Below are positions 1 to 8,478 of a stretch of 58,631 nt of DNA, in pieces. The notes under the pieces are model-generated. The model did not search any database. It had not been told where the DNA came from and saw only the letters and a list, made by a program, of their open reading frames with translations. The position numbers were made by a program, and so were the translations under genes. Source of the stretch: an uncultured Pelagibacteraceae bacterium (lineage in GTDB: Bacteria > Pseudomonadota > Alphaproteobacteria > Pelagibacterales > Pelagibacteraceae); NCBI GenBank assembly GCA_902515485.1, contig CABXUR010000004.1, positions 1 through 58,631 on the forward strand, in the 5' to 3' direction. Positions within the stretch are counted from its first letter, which is position 1; each line of letters starts with the position of its first letter.

Positions 1-667
1 GGCTTGTAATGTTCCAATATATGACCTTGGACCTGAGTATGGAATGGAGGGAGTAACATTCTGGACAGCAACTAACATTTATTTAACACCTACTACATTA
101 AGTGGAATAACTATGAATTTCTTAATGTCATTATCAGGTGGATTGTTAGCAGGATATGTTATTGCAAAAGGTGATCCTTTCTGGACTTATTCAAGTGGAC
201 TAGCAGGTATAATATGTGCATCAGCTGGAAATGACTTATATCATCCAATTCAAGCATTGATTATTGGTATGATTGGTGTTGTGATTTCTTACAAACTTCA
301 TTATTGGGTTGAACGAAAGTTCAAAATTGATGATGCGGTTGGAGCAGTAGCTGTACATGGTTATGCTGGTTTTATTGGACTTGTAATCTGTGGATTTGTT
401 TTAAATGGTTATCCTTCATCTGGTTATAGCGTTGGAGCTATGTTTGATGGACTAACCTATGCAACAATTAATCCATTGGGACAATTCTTAGGAGCAATAA
501 TAATGTTCTTTGTTCTTGGACTAATACCAGGCTATATCATAGCTAAGATACTAAACGGTATGGGTAAATTAAGAATCCCTCGTGAAGTAGAGATAGCTGG
601 ATTAGACTATGAAATGATGGAATCTGCTAAAGAAGATGAAAAAGCAGTTTCATCGGCAACCAGGTAA
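1..667 (+). CDS. amt: Ammonium transporter, C-terminal part (gene cut by window start)
   Basis: This is the C-terminal part of an Amt/MEP/Rh family inner-membrane ammonium channel. The frame is open to the left edge: 14 codons precede the first ATG at 44, so that ATG is internal. The visible 221 residues hold several hydrophobic helices. They also carry the family motif DDAVGAVAVHGYAGFIG near residue 110 counted from that ATG, which contains one of the conserved pore-region histidines. The C-terminal tail contains the family-typical REVEIAGLD segment. A downstream methylamine/ammonia assimilation operon fits a role in ammonium (or methylammonium) uptake or recapture. The substrate is inferred from the family only. 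Confidence 0.93.
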   Translation, partial: ACNVPIYDLGPEYGMEGVTFWTATNIYLTPTTLSGITMNFLMSLSGGLLAGYVIAKGDPFWTYSSGLAGIICASAGNDLYHPIQALIIGMIGVVISYKLHYWVERKFKIDDAVGAVAVHGYAGFIGLVICGFVLNGYPSSGYSVGAMFDGLTYATINPLGQFLGAIIMFFVLGLIPGYIIAKILNGMGKLRIPREVEIAGLDYEMMESAKEDEKAVSSATR

Positions 668-678
668 AGGAGAAAAAT

Positions 679-909
679 ATGGCTACAGTATCAAACTGGA
701 TAGATCATCTAAATAAACCTGCAGAGGAGGTTGCTGGATCGGTTTATCCTGGAGCAGGATCTAGTGAATTTATACTAGTTCTATTGTTAATTGCTGTATG
801 GATTGGATGGAGTGTCATTACAGATAAATCTGAAAGAGAGGAACTTGAAAGATTATCTCGAAAAAGACACGGTGCAAACGACCATAAAAGCAATATTACC
901 GATTGGTAA
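679..909 (+). CDS. Small single-span membrane protein downstream of amt
   Basis: This is a 76-residue protein I cannot assign to a named family. It has a short polar N-terminus, one hydrophobic helix at about residues 31-47 and a strongly charged, Lys/Arg/Glu-rich C-terminal tail. A good ribosome site (aaggag) lies just before the ATG, 12 bases after the amt stop, so it is almost certainly co-transcribed with amt. It could be an accessory or regulatory partner of the transporter, but that is only a guess from position. A strong terminator follows. Confidence 0.75.
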   Translation: MATVSNWIDHLNKPAEEVAGSVYPGAGSSEFILVLLLIAVWIGWSVITDKSEREELERLSRKRHGANDHKSNITDW

Positions 910-924
910 TTAAATAAATAATTT

Positions 925-957
925 GGGCGCTACTTAATTGTAGCGCCCTTTTTTTTT
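925..957 (+). terminator. Rho-independent terminator after amt and its small partner
   Basis: A perfect 9-bp stem (gggcgctac at 925-933 and gtagcgccc at 940-948) with a 6-base loop is followed directly by about nine T. It is one of the clearest terminators in the window and ends the amt transcript. The next ORF starts only 10 bases later. Confidence 0.93.
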
Positions 958-966
958 GATTTAAAT

Positions 967-1119
967 ATGACAGATAAAGACAAAGAAGTATTAAGACCAT
1001 CGAAGATGAGAGGTGTAGCATTTCCAAAAGCTAAATACGGTGTGATAGCTGCTATAATCATCATTGTAGTAGTTAATGTTATCTACTATAAGGATTTTTT
1101 AATTTCTTTAATAAACTAA
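967..1119 (+). CDS. 50-residue putative membrane peptide between terminator and mgsA
   Basis: A short ORF (MTDKDKEVLRPSKM... to ...FLISLIN, 50 residues) begins 10 bases after the terminator and ends 12 bases before mgsA. Residues 1-24 are charged. Residues 25-40 form one very hydrophobic Ile/Val helix, followed by a short tail. Basic residues precede the helix, as in N-in single-span proteins. No family is recognised and there is no clear Shine-Dalgarno sequence. Its tight fit into the space and its coherent topology argue that it is real, but its length makes chance possible. Confidence 0.55.
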   Translation: MTDKDKEVLRPSKMRGVAFPKAKYGVIAAIIIIVVVNVIYYKDFLISLIN

Positions 1120-1131
1120 ACCAAAAAAATT

Positions 1132-2016
1132 ATGTGTGGAATTGTTGGCATCTACTTAAAAACAAAAAAATTTGAAAAAAGTTTGGGTAAGATGTTGTCT
1201 GGAATGCTAAATAATATGGAGTCTAGAGGTCCTGATAGTGCTGGATTTGCAATTTATAAAAATGAAGAAAAAAAAATTTTTAAATACTCATTATGTATTG
1301 GTGATTTAGATTTTAATAAATTTAAAAAAGAAATCTCAAAAAAAATTAATAAATCTAAATTAAATCAATATTCAGATCACGTAATTCTTAAAACTCCGAT
1401 GGAGCCTAAAACTGTTATAAAAATACTTAATAACAGTTTTACAGAAATTTCATTGGTTGGATATGGAAATTCGATTGAAATTTTTAAACAAGTTGGAAAC
1501 CCAAAAGATGTAGTTAAAAAATTTAAATTAGATAGTTTTAGTGGTACCCATGGAATTGGTCACACCAGAATGGCAACAGAAAGTGCAATAACAACAGATG
1601 GTTCTCATCCCTATTCTACTGGAAAAGATGAGTGTTTAGTACACAATGGATCATTATCAAACCATAACAATCTTAGAAGAGAACTAGTGAAAAAAGGCAA
1701 TATTTTTAATTCTGAAAATGACACTGAAGTTGCAGCAGGATATGTTTCAAACAGTTTGTCAAATAAGAAATCATTAAAAGATACTTTGGTGTCAGGTTTA
1801 AAAGATTTAGATGGATTCTACACTTTTATTACTGGTACTAAAAAAGGATTTGCAGTTGTTAGAGATGAAATAGCATGTAAGCCAGCAGTCATAGCTGAAA
1901 CAAAAAACTATGTAGCAATCGCATCTGAATTTCAAGCGATGGCTCATTTGCCAGATGTAAATAGTGCAAAAATTTTTGAACCAGAACCTGGTATCGTTTA
2001 CTCTTGGGGAAATTAA
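1132..2016 (+). CDS. mgsA: N-methylglutamate synthase, glutamine-amidotransferase-like subunit
   Basis: This is a class II (Ntn) glutamine amidotransferase domain protein of 294 residues. It starts MCGIVGIY, with Cys2 as the predicted nucleophile after Met removal. Further motifs are SRGPDSAGFA, the GIGHTRMATES block and the HNGSLSNHNNLR block. The domain corresponds to the N-terminal part of glutamate synthase (GltB) as a separate polypeptide, as in MgsA/GlxB. MgsABC makes N-methylglutamate from methylamine and glutamate or gamma-glutamylmethylamide. The next genes supply the other two GltB-like parts and GMA synthetase, which is why I prefer MgsA over a general amidotransferase. The GlxB annotation of rhizobia describes the same family. 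Confidence 0.85.
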   Translation: MCGIVGIYLKTKKFEKSLGKMLSGMLNNMESRGPDSAGFAIYKNEEKKIFKYSLCIGDLDFNKFKKEISKKINKSKLNQYSDHVILKTPMEPKTVIKILNNSFTEISLVGYGNSIEIFKQVGNPKDVVKKFKLDSFSGTHGIGHTRMATESAITTDGSHPYSTGKDECLVHNGSLSNHNNLRRELVKKGNIFNSENDTEVAAGYVSNSLSNKKSLKDTLVSGLKDLDGFYTFITGTKKGFAVVRDEIACKPAVIAETKNYVAIASEFQAMAHLPDVNSAKIFEPEPGIVYSWGN

Positions 2017-2699
2017 TGAAATTAGATTTAAAGAAATTAAAATTAAGAAAAGTAAATGAAAAATTACAAAGTTTAGATCGTAAACAAAATGATAGAAATT
2101 TTACAATAGTTAATCCAGAGGGAAATCATGCACTTTGTGCAGGGTTAACAGATGAGATAAATATAAATATTAAAGGACATGTGGGTTATTACTGTGCTGG
2201 AATGAATCAAAAAGCTAAAATTACAATTGATGGAAACGTGGGTACTGGTGTGGCTGAAAATATGATGTCAGGAAAGGTTCATGTTAAAGGTAATGCATCT
2301 CAATCAGCTGGAGCTACTGCACATGGAGGTTTATTAATAATTGATGGTGATGCTAGTTCAAGATGTGGAATTTCAATGAAAGGAATTGATATTATTGTAA
2401 AAGGATCAGTTGGACATATGTCTGGTTTTATGTCTCAATCAGGCAACATGGTAGTATGCGGTGATGCTGGTGAGGCATTAGGTGATAGTTTATATGAAAC
2501 TAACATATATATAAGAGGCAAAGTTAAATCACTTGGTGCAGATTGTATTGAAAAAAAAATGGATAAAAATCATATTAATAAACTTAATTTACTTTTGAAA
2601 GACGCAAGTATTAAAAATCTTAAAGCTGAAAATTTTAAAAGATACGGTTCAGCAAGAAAATTATATAATTTTAAAATTGATAATGTATCAAGCTACTAA
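2016..2699 (+). CDS. mgsB: N-methylglutamate synthase, GXGXG subunit
   Basis: This 227-residue protein matches the GXGXG beta-helix domain found at the C-terminus of glutamate synthase and carried separately in MgsB/GlxC. Repeated short Gly-rich turns are visible (INIKGHVGYYCAGMN, ITIDGNVGTGVAENM, VHVKGNASQSAGA, IIVKGSVGHMSGFM). I chose the ATG at 2016, which overlaps the mgsA stop by one base. A TTG four codons upstream would add only MGKL inside mgsA. The role is structural within the MgsABC complex rather than catalytic. Confidence 0.85.
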   Translation: MKLDLKKLKLRKVNEKLQSLDRKQNDRNFTIVNPEGNHALCAGLTDEININIKGHVGYYCAGMNQKAKITIDGNVGTGVAENMMSGKVHVKGNASQSAGATAHGGLLIIDGDASSRCGISMKGIDIIVKGSVGHMSGFMSQSGNMVVCGDAGEALGDSLYETNIYIRGKVKSLGADCIEKKMDKNHINKLNLLLKDASIKNLKAENFKRYGSARKLYNFKIDNVSSY

Positions 2700-2701
2700 A
2701 T

Positions 2702-4021
2702 ATGAAAAAAAATAATAAAACACATCCTCGTCAGTCTTGGACTTTTGACGAATATACAAATTCTGAAATAAGAAGAGCGGCAGAAACTGGAATATACGAT
2801 ATTAGAGGTGGTGGATCAAAAAGGAAACTTCCACATTTTGATGACTTGTTATTCTTGGGTGCATCAATGTCTAGATATCCTTTAGAAGGTTATCGAGAAA
2901 AATGTACAACTAATGTTACGCTTGGAACTAAATATGCAAAAAAACCACTAGAATTAGATATTCCAATTACAATTGCAGGTATGAGCTTTGGAGCTTTATC
3001 AGGTCCAGCTAAAGAAGCATTAGGTAGAGGCGCTAGTGCCGCAGGAACATCTACAACAACTGGTGATGGAGGAATGACTCCTGAAGAAAGAAGACAATCA
3101 AAATATCTAGTTTATCAGTTATTACCCTCTAGATATGGAATGAATCCTGATGATTTGAGAAAGGCTGATGCTATAGAAGTTGTTATTGGTCAAGGTGCTA
3201 AACCTGGTGGTGGTGGAATGTTATTAGGTCAAAAAATTAATGATCGAGTTGCAAAAATGAGAACTTTGCCAAAAGGTGTAGATCAAAGATCAGCGTGTAG
3301 ACATCCTGATTGGACAGGACCAGATGATTTAAAAATTAAAATTTTGGAATTAAGAGAAATTACCAAATGGAAGGTTCCAATATTTATAAAAATTGCTGGA
3401 GCTAGACCATATTATGATACCGCTTTAGCTGTAAAAGCAGGAGCAGATGTTATTGTTCTTGATGGAATGCAAGGAGGAACAGCTGCAACACAAGAAGTAT
3501 TTATTGAAAATGTTGGTCAACCTACCCTTGCTTGTATTAAGCCTGCTGTTGATGCGCTTCAAGATTTAAATTCACACCGCGAAGTACAATTAGTTATTTC
3601 TGGAGGTATTAGAAATGGAGGTGACGTTGCTAAAGCTTTAGCCTTAGGAGCTGATGCTGTATCAATTGGAAGTGCAGCTATGATTGCACTTGGTGATAAT
3701 AATCCTAAATGGGAAAAAGAATATAATAAGCTTGGGACAACTGCAGGTGCGTATGATGATTGGCATGAAGGAAATGATCCAGCTGGAATTTCAACTCAAA
3801 ATCCAAAATTAATGAAAAGATTAGATCCTGTTAAAGCAGGTAAAAGATTAACTAATTATTTAAAAGTAATGACGCTTGAAGCGCAAACTCTTGCAAGGGC
3901 TTGTGGAAAAAATAGCCTACACAATCTTGAACCTGAAGATTTATGTGCTTTAACAGTAGAAGCGGCGGCTATGGCTGGAGTTCCCTTAGCTGGTACGAAC
4001 TGGATACCTGGAAAAAAATAA
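2702..4021 (+). CDS. mgsC: N-methylglutamate synthase, FMN-binding glutamate-synthase-like subunit
   Basis: This 439-residue protein contains the central FMN-binding (beta/alpha)8 domain of glutamate synthase and corresponds to MgsC/GlxD. Motifs seen include PITIAGMSFGALSGPAKEAL near residue 90, the GDGGMTPEER segment, GADVIVLDGMQGGT in the barrel and a phosphate/FMN-binding GGIRNGGDVAKALALGADAV near residue 300. The end has the family-typical ARACGKNSLHNLEPEDL. It starts two bases after mgsB. With MgsA and MgsB it would form N-methylglutamate using methylamine nitrogen and carbon from the glutamate pool. Confidence 0.88.
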   Translation: MKKNNKTHPRQSWTFDEYTNSEIRRAAETGIYDIRGGGSKRKLPHFDDLLFLGASMSRYPLEGYREKCTTNVTLGTKYAKKPLELDIPITIAGMSFGALSGPAKEALGRGASAAGTSTTTGDGGMTPEERRQSKYLVYQLLPSRYGMNPDDLRKADAIEVVIGQGAKPGGGGMLLGQKINDRVAKMRTLPKGVDQRSACRHPDWTGPDDLKIKILELREITKWKVPIFIKIAGARPYYDTALAVKAGADVIVLDGMQGGTAATQEVFIENVGQPTLACIKPAVDALQDLNSHREVQLVISGGIRNGGDVAKALALGADAVSIGSAAMIALGDNNPKWEKEYNKLGTTAGAYDDWHEGNDPAGISTQNPKLMKRLDPVKAGKRLTNYLKVMTLEAQTLARACGKNSLHNLEPEDLCALTVEAAAMAGVPLAGTNWIPGKK

Positions 4022-4055
4022 TTGATTATATTTTTTTAAACAAGTAGGGTTGTTT

Positions 4056-5381
4056 ATGCCAAAAAATCTTTCACAAATAGCAAAACAAAAAAAAATAAAA
4101 TATTTTTTAATAAGTTTTGTTGATCTGTTTGGGGTTTTAAGATCTAAATTAGTGCCGGCACAAGCAATTGCTGAAATGCAAAAAAATGGAGCTGGATTTG
4201 CTGGATTTGCTACATGGTTAGATATGACACCAGCAGACAGTGATATGTTTGGTGTACCAGACCCTGATAGTTTAATTCAATTACCTTGGAATAAAGAAGT
4301 AGGTTGGCTTGCATCTGATCTATATATGAACGGCAAACCTGTGAAAGCTTCTCCAAGAGTAATGTTAAAAGAACAAATAAAAAAAATGTCACAAAAAAAA
4401 TTACAGATGAAGTCTGGTGTTGAATGTGAATATTTTTTAATTTCAGAAGATGGTTCTTCAATTGCAGATAAAAGAGATATTCAATCTAAGCCTTGCTATG
4501 ATCAATCAGCTTTAATGAGAAGATATGAATTAATTAGAGAAATTTGTGACTGCATGATTGCTATGGGATGGAAGCCATACCAAAACGATCATGAAGACGC
4601 TAATGGACAATTTGAAATGAATTGGAATTATTCAGACTCTTTAATCACAGCTGATAGACACGTATTCTTTAAATACATGGTTAAAAGTCTAGCGGAAAAG
4701 CATGGTTTAAGAGCAACTTTTATGCCTAAACCTTTTCATAATCTGACTGGAAATGGATGTCATGCGCATGTCTCAGTTTGGAATGGAAAGAATAATAAAT
4801 TTTTAGATAAAAAAAATAATCTTGGATTAAGTAAATTAGCCTATAATTTCTTGGGTGGTATTATGAATAACACGCAGGCATTATCTGCGTTTTTTAACCC
4901 AACAATTAACAGCTACAGAAGAATTAATGCTCCTCCAACAAAATCTGGAGCAACGTGGTCACCAAGTAGTATTTCATATACTGGTAATAATAGAACACAC
5001 ATGATTAGAATACCTGATCAAGGAAGATTTGAATTAAGATTAATGGATGGTTCAGCAAATCCATATTTACTTCAAGCTGGAATAATTGCTGCTGGACTTG
5101 AAGGAATAAATAAAAAATTAAATCCTGGAAAACCTTTACATTGCAACATGTACAAAGATTATAAAAAATATCCAAATCTTAAAAAATTACCTAACGATAT
5201 TAAACAAGCAATCTCAATGCTTCAAAAAAGTAAGACCCTTTCAAATGCTTTTGGTAAAGATGTGATTGAAAGTTATATCAAATTAAAAAATTCTGAAATT
5301 AAAGATTTCAATAGTAAATCTTCATTTAATAAAAAGAAACCAGTTACCAAATGGGAAAAAGATAATACTTTAGATTGTTAG
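4056..5381 (+). CDS. gmaS: Gamma-glutamylmethylamide synthetase (type III glutamine synthetase-like)
   Basis: This 441-residue member of the glutamine synthetase superfamily ligates methylamine to glutamate with ATP in the N-methylglutamate pathway. The N-terminal beta-grasp part has YFLISFVDLFGVLRSKLVP and GFAGFATWLDMTP. The catalytic domain has GVECEYFLI (Glu metal ligands), NDHEDANGQFEMNW, the HGLRATFMPKP block and GNGCHAHVS. These match GmaS/GlnT as I know them. I take the ATG at 4056; a TTG at 4050 is also in frame. The mgsABC neighbours support GmaS over ordinary GlnT. N-methylglutamate dehydrogenase (mgdABCD) is not in the window. Confidence 0.87.
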   Translation: MPKNLSQIAKQKKIKYFLISFVDLFGVLRSKLVPAQAIAEMQKNGAGFAGFATWLDMTPADSDMFGVPDPDSLIQLPWNKEVGWLASDLYMNGKPVKASPRVMLKEQIKKMSQKKLQMKSGVECEYFLISEDGSSIADKRDIQSKPCYDQSALMRRYELIREICDCMIAMGWKPYQNDHEDANGQFEMNWNYSDSLITADRHVFFKYMVKSLAEKHGLRATFMPKPFHNLTGNGCHAHVSVWNGKNNKFLDKKNNLGLSKLAYNFLGGIMNNTQALSAFFNPTINSYRRINAPPTKSGATWSPSSISYTGNNRTHMIRIPDQGRFELRLMDGSANPYLLQAGIIAAGLEGINKKLNPGKPLHCNMYKDYKKYPNLKKLPNDIKQAISMLQKSKTLSNAFGKDVIESYIKLKNSEIKDFNSKSSFNKKKPVTKWEKDNTLDC

Positions 5382-5384
5382 ACT

Positions 5385-6512
5385 ATGGTAATTCTATCTA
5401 ACGGTCACCAATGGAAATATTCGGAATTTCTTGATAATAAAAATTATTTATTTGATAAAAATCAAATATTAAAATCAATATCAAAAGACGAAATAGATGA
5501 TGCTTATAATAGTATTTCTAAGTGGGAGGGATACGCCCCTACTCCATTAATTTCGTTGAATAAATTGTCAAACGAATTAAGCCTTAAAAATATTTTCTAT
5601 AAAGATGAGGATAAAAGATTTGATCTTAAATCTTTTAAAGCACTCGGTGGAGCTTATGCGGTTGAGAAAGTTACTAAAGGAGACAAAGATATTGTAGTTG
5701 CTACTGCAACTGCAGGTAATCATGGTAGATCTGTTGCATGGGGTGCAAGAAGACTAGATTTAAAATGTAAAATTTTTATTAGCGAATTTGTAAGCAAGGC
5801 AAGAGGTCAGGCTATGGCTGATCTTGGTGCTGATGTTATAAAGGTTAAAGGAAATTATGAAAAATCTTTACTTGAATGCATCAAACAATCTACAGAAAAT
5901 AATTGGCAAATAGTTCAAGATGTTGCTTGGAAAGATTATATGCTGGTTCCAAAATATACTATGGCCGGTTACTCAGTAATGATGAGAGAAATCGTTGATC
6001 AAATAAATAATGAAAAAATTACACATATAATTTTACAAGCTGGTGTTGGTGGAATGGCTGGTGCCATGATTGCGGGTATTGCAAGATATTTAGACAACAT
6101 TCCAATAACAATGGTCGTTGAGCCTGACAGTGCTGCTTGCGTATTAGAAAGTATTAGAACAGGAAAAGTGGAAAAAATTGATATTAAAAGAGAAAGTTTA
6201 ATGGGTGGTATGTCATGTGGTGAAGTATCATTAGTTCCATGGGAAATACTAAAACATTCAGTCAAGCATTGCATTAGTCTGCCTGATGATGATATTGGAA
6301 ATACCATGAAGTTATTAGGAAATTCAAGCTTCAGTGATCAAAAAATTATAGCTGGAGAAAATTCTGCGCCAGGAGTAATAAGTTTAATTGCTAGCTGTGA
6401 AGATCAAAATGTAAAAGAAAAATTACAGTTAGATCAAAACTCAAATGTTTTAATTGTTGGTTGTGAGGGTGACACTGATAAAGAAATGTATCAAAAACTT
6501 ATAAGTCAATAA
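5385..6512 (+). CDS. dpaL: Diaminopropionate ammonia-lyase-like PLP enzyme
   Basis: This 375-residue fold-type II PLP enzyme of the threonine dehydratase superfamily is closest, by my reading, to 2,3-diaminopropionate ammonia-lyase. The PLP lysine is expected at Lys85 in RFDLKSFKALGGAYAV. TATAGNHGRSVAWGARRL is the substrate loop, and QAGVGGMAGAMIAG the PLP-phosphate loop. GGMSCGEVSLVPW is typical of the DAPAL branch. It starts three bases after gmaS, so it belongs to the methylamine operon. DAPAL releases pyruvate and two ammonia; another small amino acid or beta-substituted alanine could be the true substrate. Somewhat shorter than characterised DAPAL (about 400 residues). Confidence 0.7.
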   Translation: MVILSNGHQWKYSEFLDNKNYLFDKNQILKSISKDEIDDAYNSISKWEGYAPTPLISLNKLSNELSLKNIFYKDEDKRFDLKSFKALGGAYAVEKVTKGDKDIVVATATAGNHGRSVAWGARRLDLKCKIFISEFVSKARGQAMADLGADVIKVKGNYEKSLLECIKQSTENNWQIVQDVAWKDYMLVPKYTMAGYSVMMREIVDQINNEKITHIILQAGVGGMAGAMIAGIARYLDNIPITMVVEPDSAACVLESIRTGKVEKIDIKRESLMGGMSCGEVSLVPWEILKHSVKHCISLPDDDIGNTMKLLGNSSFSDQKIIAGENSAPGVISLIASCEDQNVKEKLQLDQNSNVLIVGCEGDTDKEMYQKLISQ

Positions 6513-6521
6513 AATAATTTT

Positions 6522-6983
6522 ATGAAAAAAATTACTAAAAAAAAAGTTGATAATTTAGATTTTTATAAAATTTTTAAACCAGAGTTAACTCCAAAAAGGA
6601 TGATGGAATTGGGAGTGTTTGGTGGTGCATATTTTGGATTGGATATTAAAGAATATCCAAAAGTATGGTTTAAAAATGTAAAATTAAGTAAAACTTTTGA
6701 TGTAAATTTAAATAGATTTAAAATTGTTTCAGGACTTTCAAGGGAACATTGGATTGAAAAGGGATGGATATTTAAAGAGGACCCTCTAGGTTGGTTTCAA
6801 TGGTATTGTAGATTTGCTAATGGAAGAAGAATTCCAGCCATGGATGAGATACAAATTAAAAGATGGAAAAATTTTAGAAGACATGTTTTAGCAATAGAAA
6901 AGAACTGTGAAAAAGGTGACCTCGGATGCAGAAAAAGGCAGAGACAAGCTATATTGCAATGGGCTTATGATCCTTATAGATAA
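6522..6983 (+). CDS. Conserved hypothetical protein with aromatic/basic DNA- or RNA-like surface
   Basis: This 153-residue soluble protein has no assigned function that I can name. Features include KPELTPKRMMELGVFGGAYF in the N-terminal third and a Trp-rich middle (GLSREHWIEKGWIF, DPLGWFQWYCRFANGRRIP). The end is DEIQIKRWKNFRRH followed by RQRQAILQWAYDPYR. I recognise the closing RQAxLxWAYD and the W(F/Q)xWY patterns as belonging to a widespread uncharacterised family of similar size. It starts nine bases after the dpaL-like gene and is the last gene of the operon. The next gene is convergent. Confidence 0.8.
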   Translation: MKKITKKKVDNLDFYKIFKPELTPKRMMELGVFGGAYFGLDIKEYPKVWFKNVKLSKTFDVNLNRFKIVSGLSREHWIEKGWIFKEDPLGWFQWYCRFANGRRIPAMDEIQIKRWKNFRRHVLAIEKNCEKGDLGCRKRQRQAILQWAYDPYR

Positions 6984-7003
6984 AAAAATTTAAGATATAA
7001 AAA

Positions 7004-7426
7004 TTAAATATCACCAATATAATGATGGATAATTGATCTATTCTGTTGCTCTAAACGATGTTCAAATAAATACAAACCCTGCCAAGTTCCAAGCAATAAT
7101 TCACTATCTTTAATACTAAGAGAGATTTGATTATTAGTTAATGCCGATTTGATATGTGCAGGCATATCATCTCTACCCTCAGTAGTATGCACATACAATT
7201 TATTATCCATAGGTACCAATTTATCAAAATAATTTATTAAATCTGTTTGAACATCTGGATCAGCATTTTCCTGTACAATTAAAGATGCACTAGTATGTTG
7301 AATACTTAGATTAAGTATTCCATTTTTAAAATTATTTTTGTTGATCCACTGAATTGTCTGATCAGTGAATTCATATAATTTTTGACCAGTAGTAGTTATA
7401 TTAAGATTAAAGAACTCTTGCTTCAT
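7004..7426 (-). CDS. yjbQ: YjbQ family protein (UPF0047, secondary thiamine-phosphate synthase activity)
   Basis: This 140-residue protein matches the YjbQ/UPF0047 family. The signature LNLSIQHTSASLIVQENADP is followed by PAHIKSALTNNQISLSI and LGTWQGLYLFEHR, with the conserved histidines that line the family's active-site pocket. Members show weak thiamine-phosphate synthase activity; the true role is unclear. It is last in a minus-strand run and its start abuts the zapE stop (shared base 7426). Confidence 0.9.
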   Translation of the reverse strand: MKQEFFNLNITTTGQKLYEFTDQTIQWINKNNFKNGILNLSIQHTSASLIVQENADPDVQTDLINYFDKLVPMDNKLYVHTTEGRDDMPAHIKSALTNNQISLSIKDSELLLGTWQGLYLFEHRLEQQNRSIIHHYIGDI

Positions 7427-8478
7427 TAATTTTTTTCCACTGATGTCAACTCATATAATCGACTGACAGTCCTTTTAAAAGGATTTTGTAACAATCTTGA
7501 TGAAGTGAATTGATCTATATTTTGTTCTGCAGTTACCGCTAGAGGAATATTTTTGTCATATATGACATCAATTAATGTAATAAACCGATGTTGTTGATTA
7601 GAATTAATATCATTAAATTGTGGGATATGATCAATTGTAATAAATTTACTGTTTTTAATTATTTCTAAATAATCTTCAGCACCAAGATTTTGAGAACATA
7701 AATCATTAAAATTAAATCTTACAACTCCTTCGTAAAAATTTTCTATTTTAAAATCTCTACCCTTTACATTAATTATCTTTGGTGAATGGTTTTTTCCTTT
7801 TGTGATAGTTCTAAAAAATTTGTTTATTTTAAAATTAGTCTCTTGATTGAGTGGATAAAAATATCTTTGTTTTTGATTATCATTTGATTTTCTATAATCG
7901 TCCTCTATTTTTAGTTCACACTCAATAGATTGTTTTTCCATAATTTTTATAAAAGGTTTAAACTGATCTCTTTGAAGACCATCTTTATAAAGTTCAGATA
8001 TTCTTGTATTTGAAGTCAAAATTATTTGAATATTTTCATTAAAGATTTGCTCAAATAATTTTCCCAGAATCATTGCATCAACGATATTAGTTACTTGAAA
8101 CTCATCAAAATAAATTAATTCAGTTTTAGATTTTAAATCTTTTACAAATTGATTAATTATATTTTCTTCATTTTTTTCTTTTCTTTGATGAACAAAATCA
8201 TGAAAACTCAGCATAAACTCATTAAAGTGTAATCTTAATTTTTTTTTCTCAACTAGATCAAAAAAAAAATTTAAGATCATAGTTTTTCCTACACCCACAC
8301 CACCATGTAAATAAAAAACTTTTTTTGAATTATTCTTTAAAAAGAATTTTTTAAAAATTGATTTATTAAAATTAGAAGTATAAAAACTTTCTATTTTATT
8401 AACTATTGTTAATTGATAAGCATTTATTTCTAAATTATTTTTGTTACAAAAATTTTGGAAAAGATTATTTAAATTCAT
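7426..8478 (-). CDS. zapE: ZapE / AFG1-like ATPase
   Basis: This 350-residue P-loop ATPase belongs to the AFG1/ZapE family (E. coli YhcM), linked to Z-ring regulation and membrane protein turnover. Walker A is GGVGVGKT at residues 59-66. Walker B is LIYFDEFQV near residue 116, followed by DAMILGKLFEQIF, a family-typical continuation. Later motifs are ILTSNTRISELYKDGLQRDQFKPFI and the C-terminal AVTAEQ...FTSSRLLQNPFKRTVSRLYEL, here highly degenerate in sequence but intact in order. The length is normal. The start overlaps the upstream cupin-like gene by four bases (ATGA type). Confidence 0.9.
   Translation of the reverse strand: MNLNNLFQNFCNKNNLEINAYQLTIVNKIESFYTSNFNKSIFKKFFLKNNSKKVFYLHGGVGVGKTMILNFFFDLVEKKKLRLHFNEFMLSFHDFVHQRKEKNEENIINQFVKDLKSKTELIYFDEFQVTNIVDAMILGKLFEQIFNENIQIILTSNTRISELYKDGLQRDQFKPFIKIMEKQSIECELKIEDDYRKSNDNQKQRYFYPLNQETNFKINKFFRTITKGKNHSPKIINVKGRDFKIENFYEGVVRFNFNDLCSQNLGAEDYLEIIKNSKFITIDHIPQFNDINSNQQHRFITLIDVIYDKNIPLAVTAEQNIDQFTSSRLLQNPFKRTVSRLYELTSVEKN

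Noticed and set aside
4210-4461. Minus-strand ORF of 83 codons inside gmaS
   Set aside because: It lies fully antisense to a well-supported gene, shows no family motif, and its Leu/Phe-rich composition is what antisense AT-rich coding DNA gives. The same holds for other antisense frames such as 5999-6307, 25107-25448, 31424-31771 and 43031-43420.
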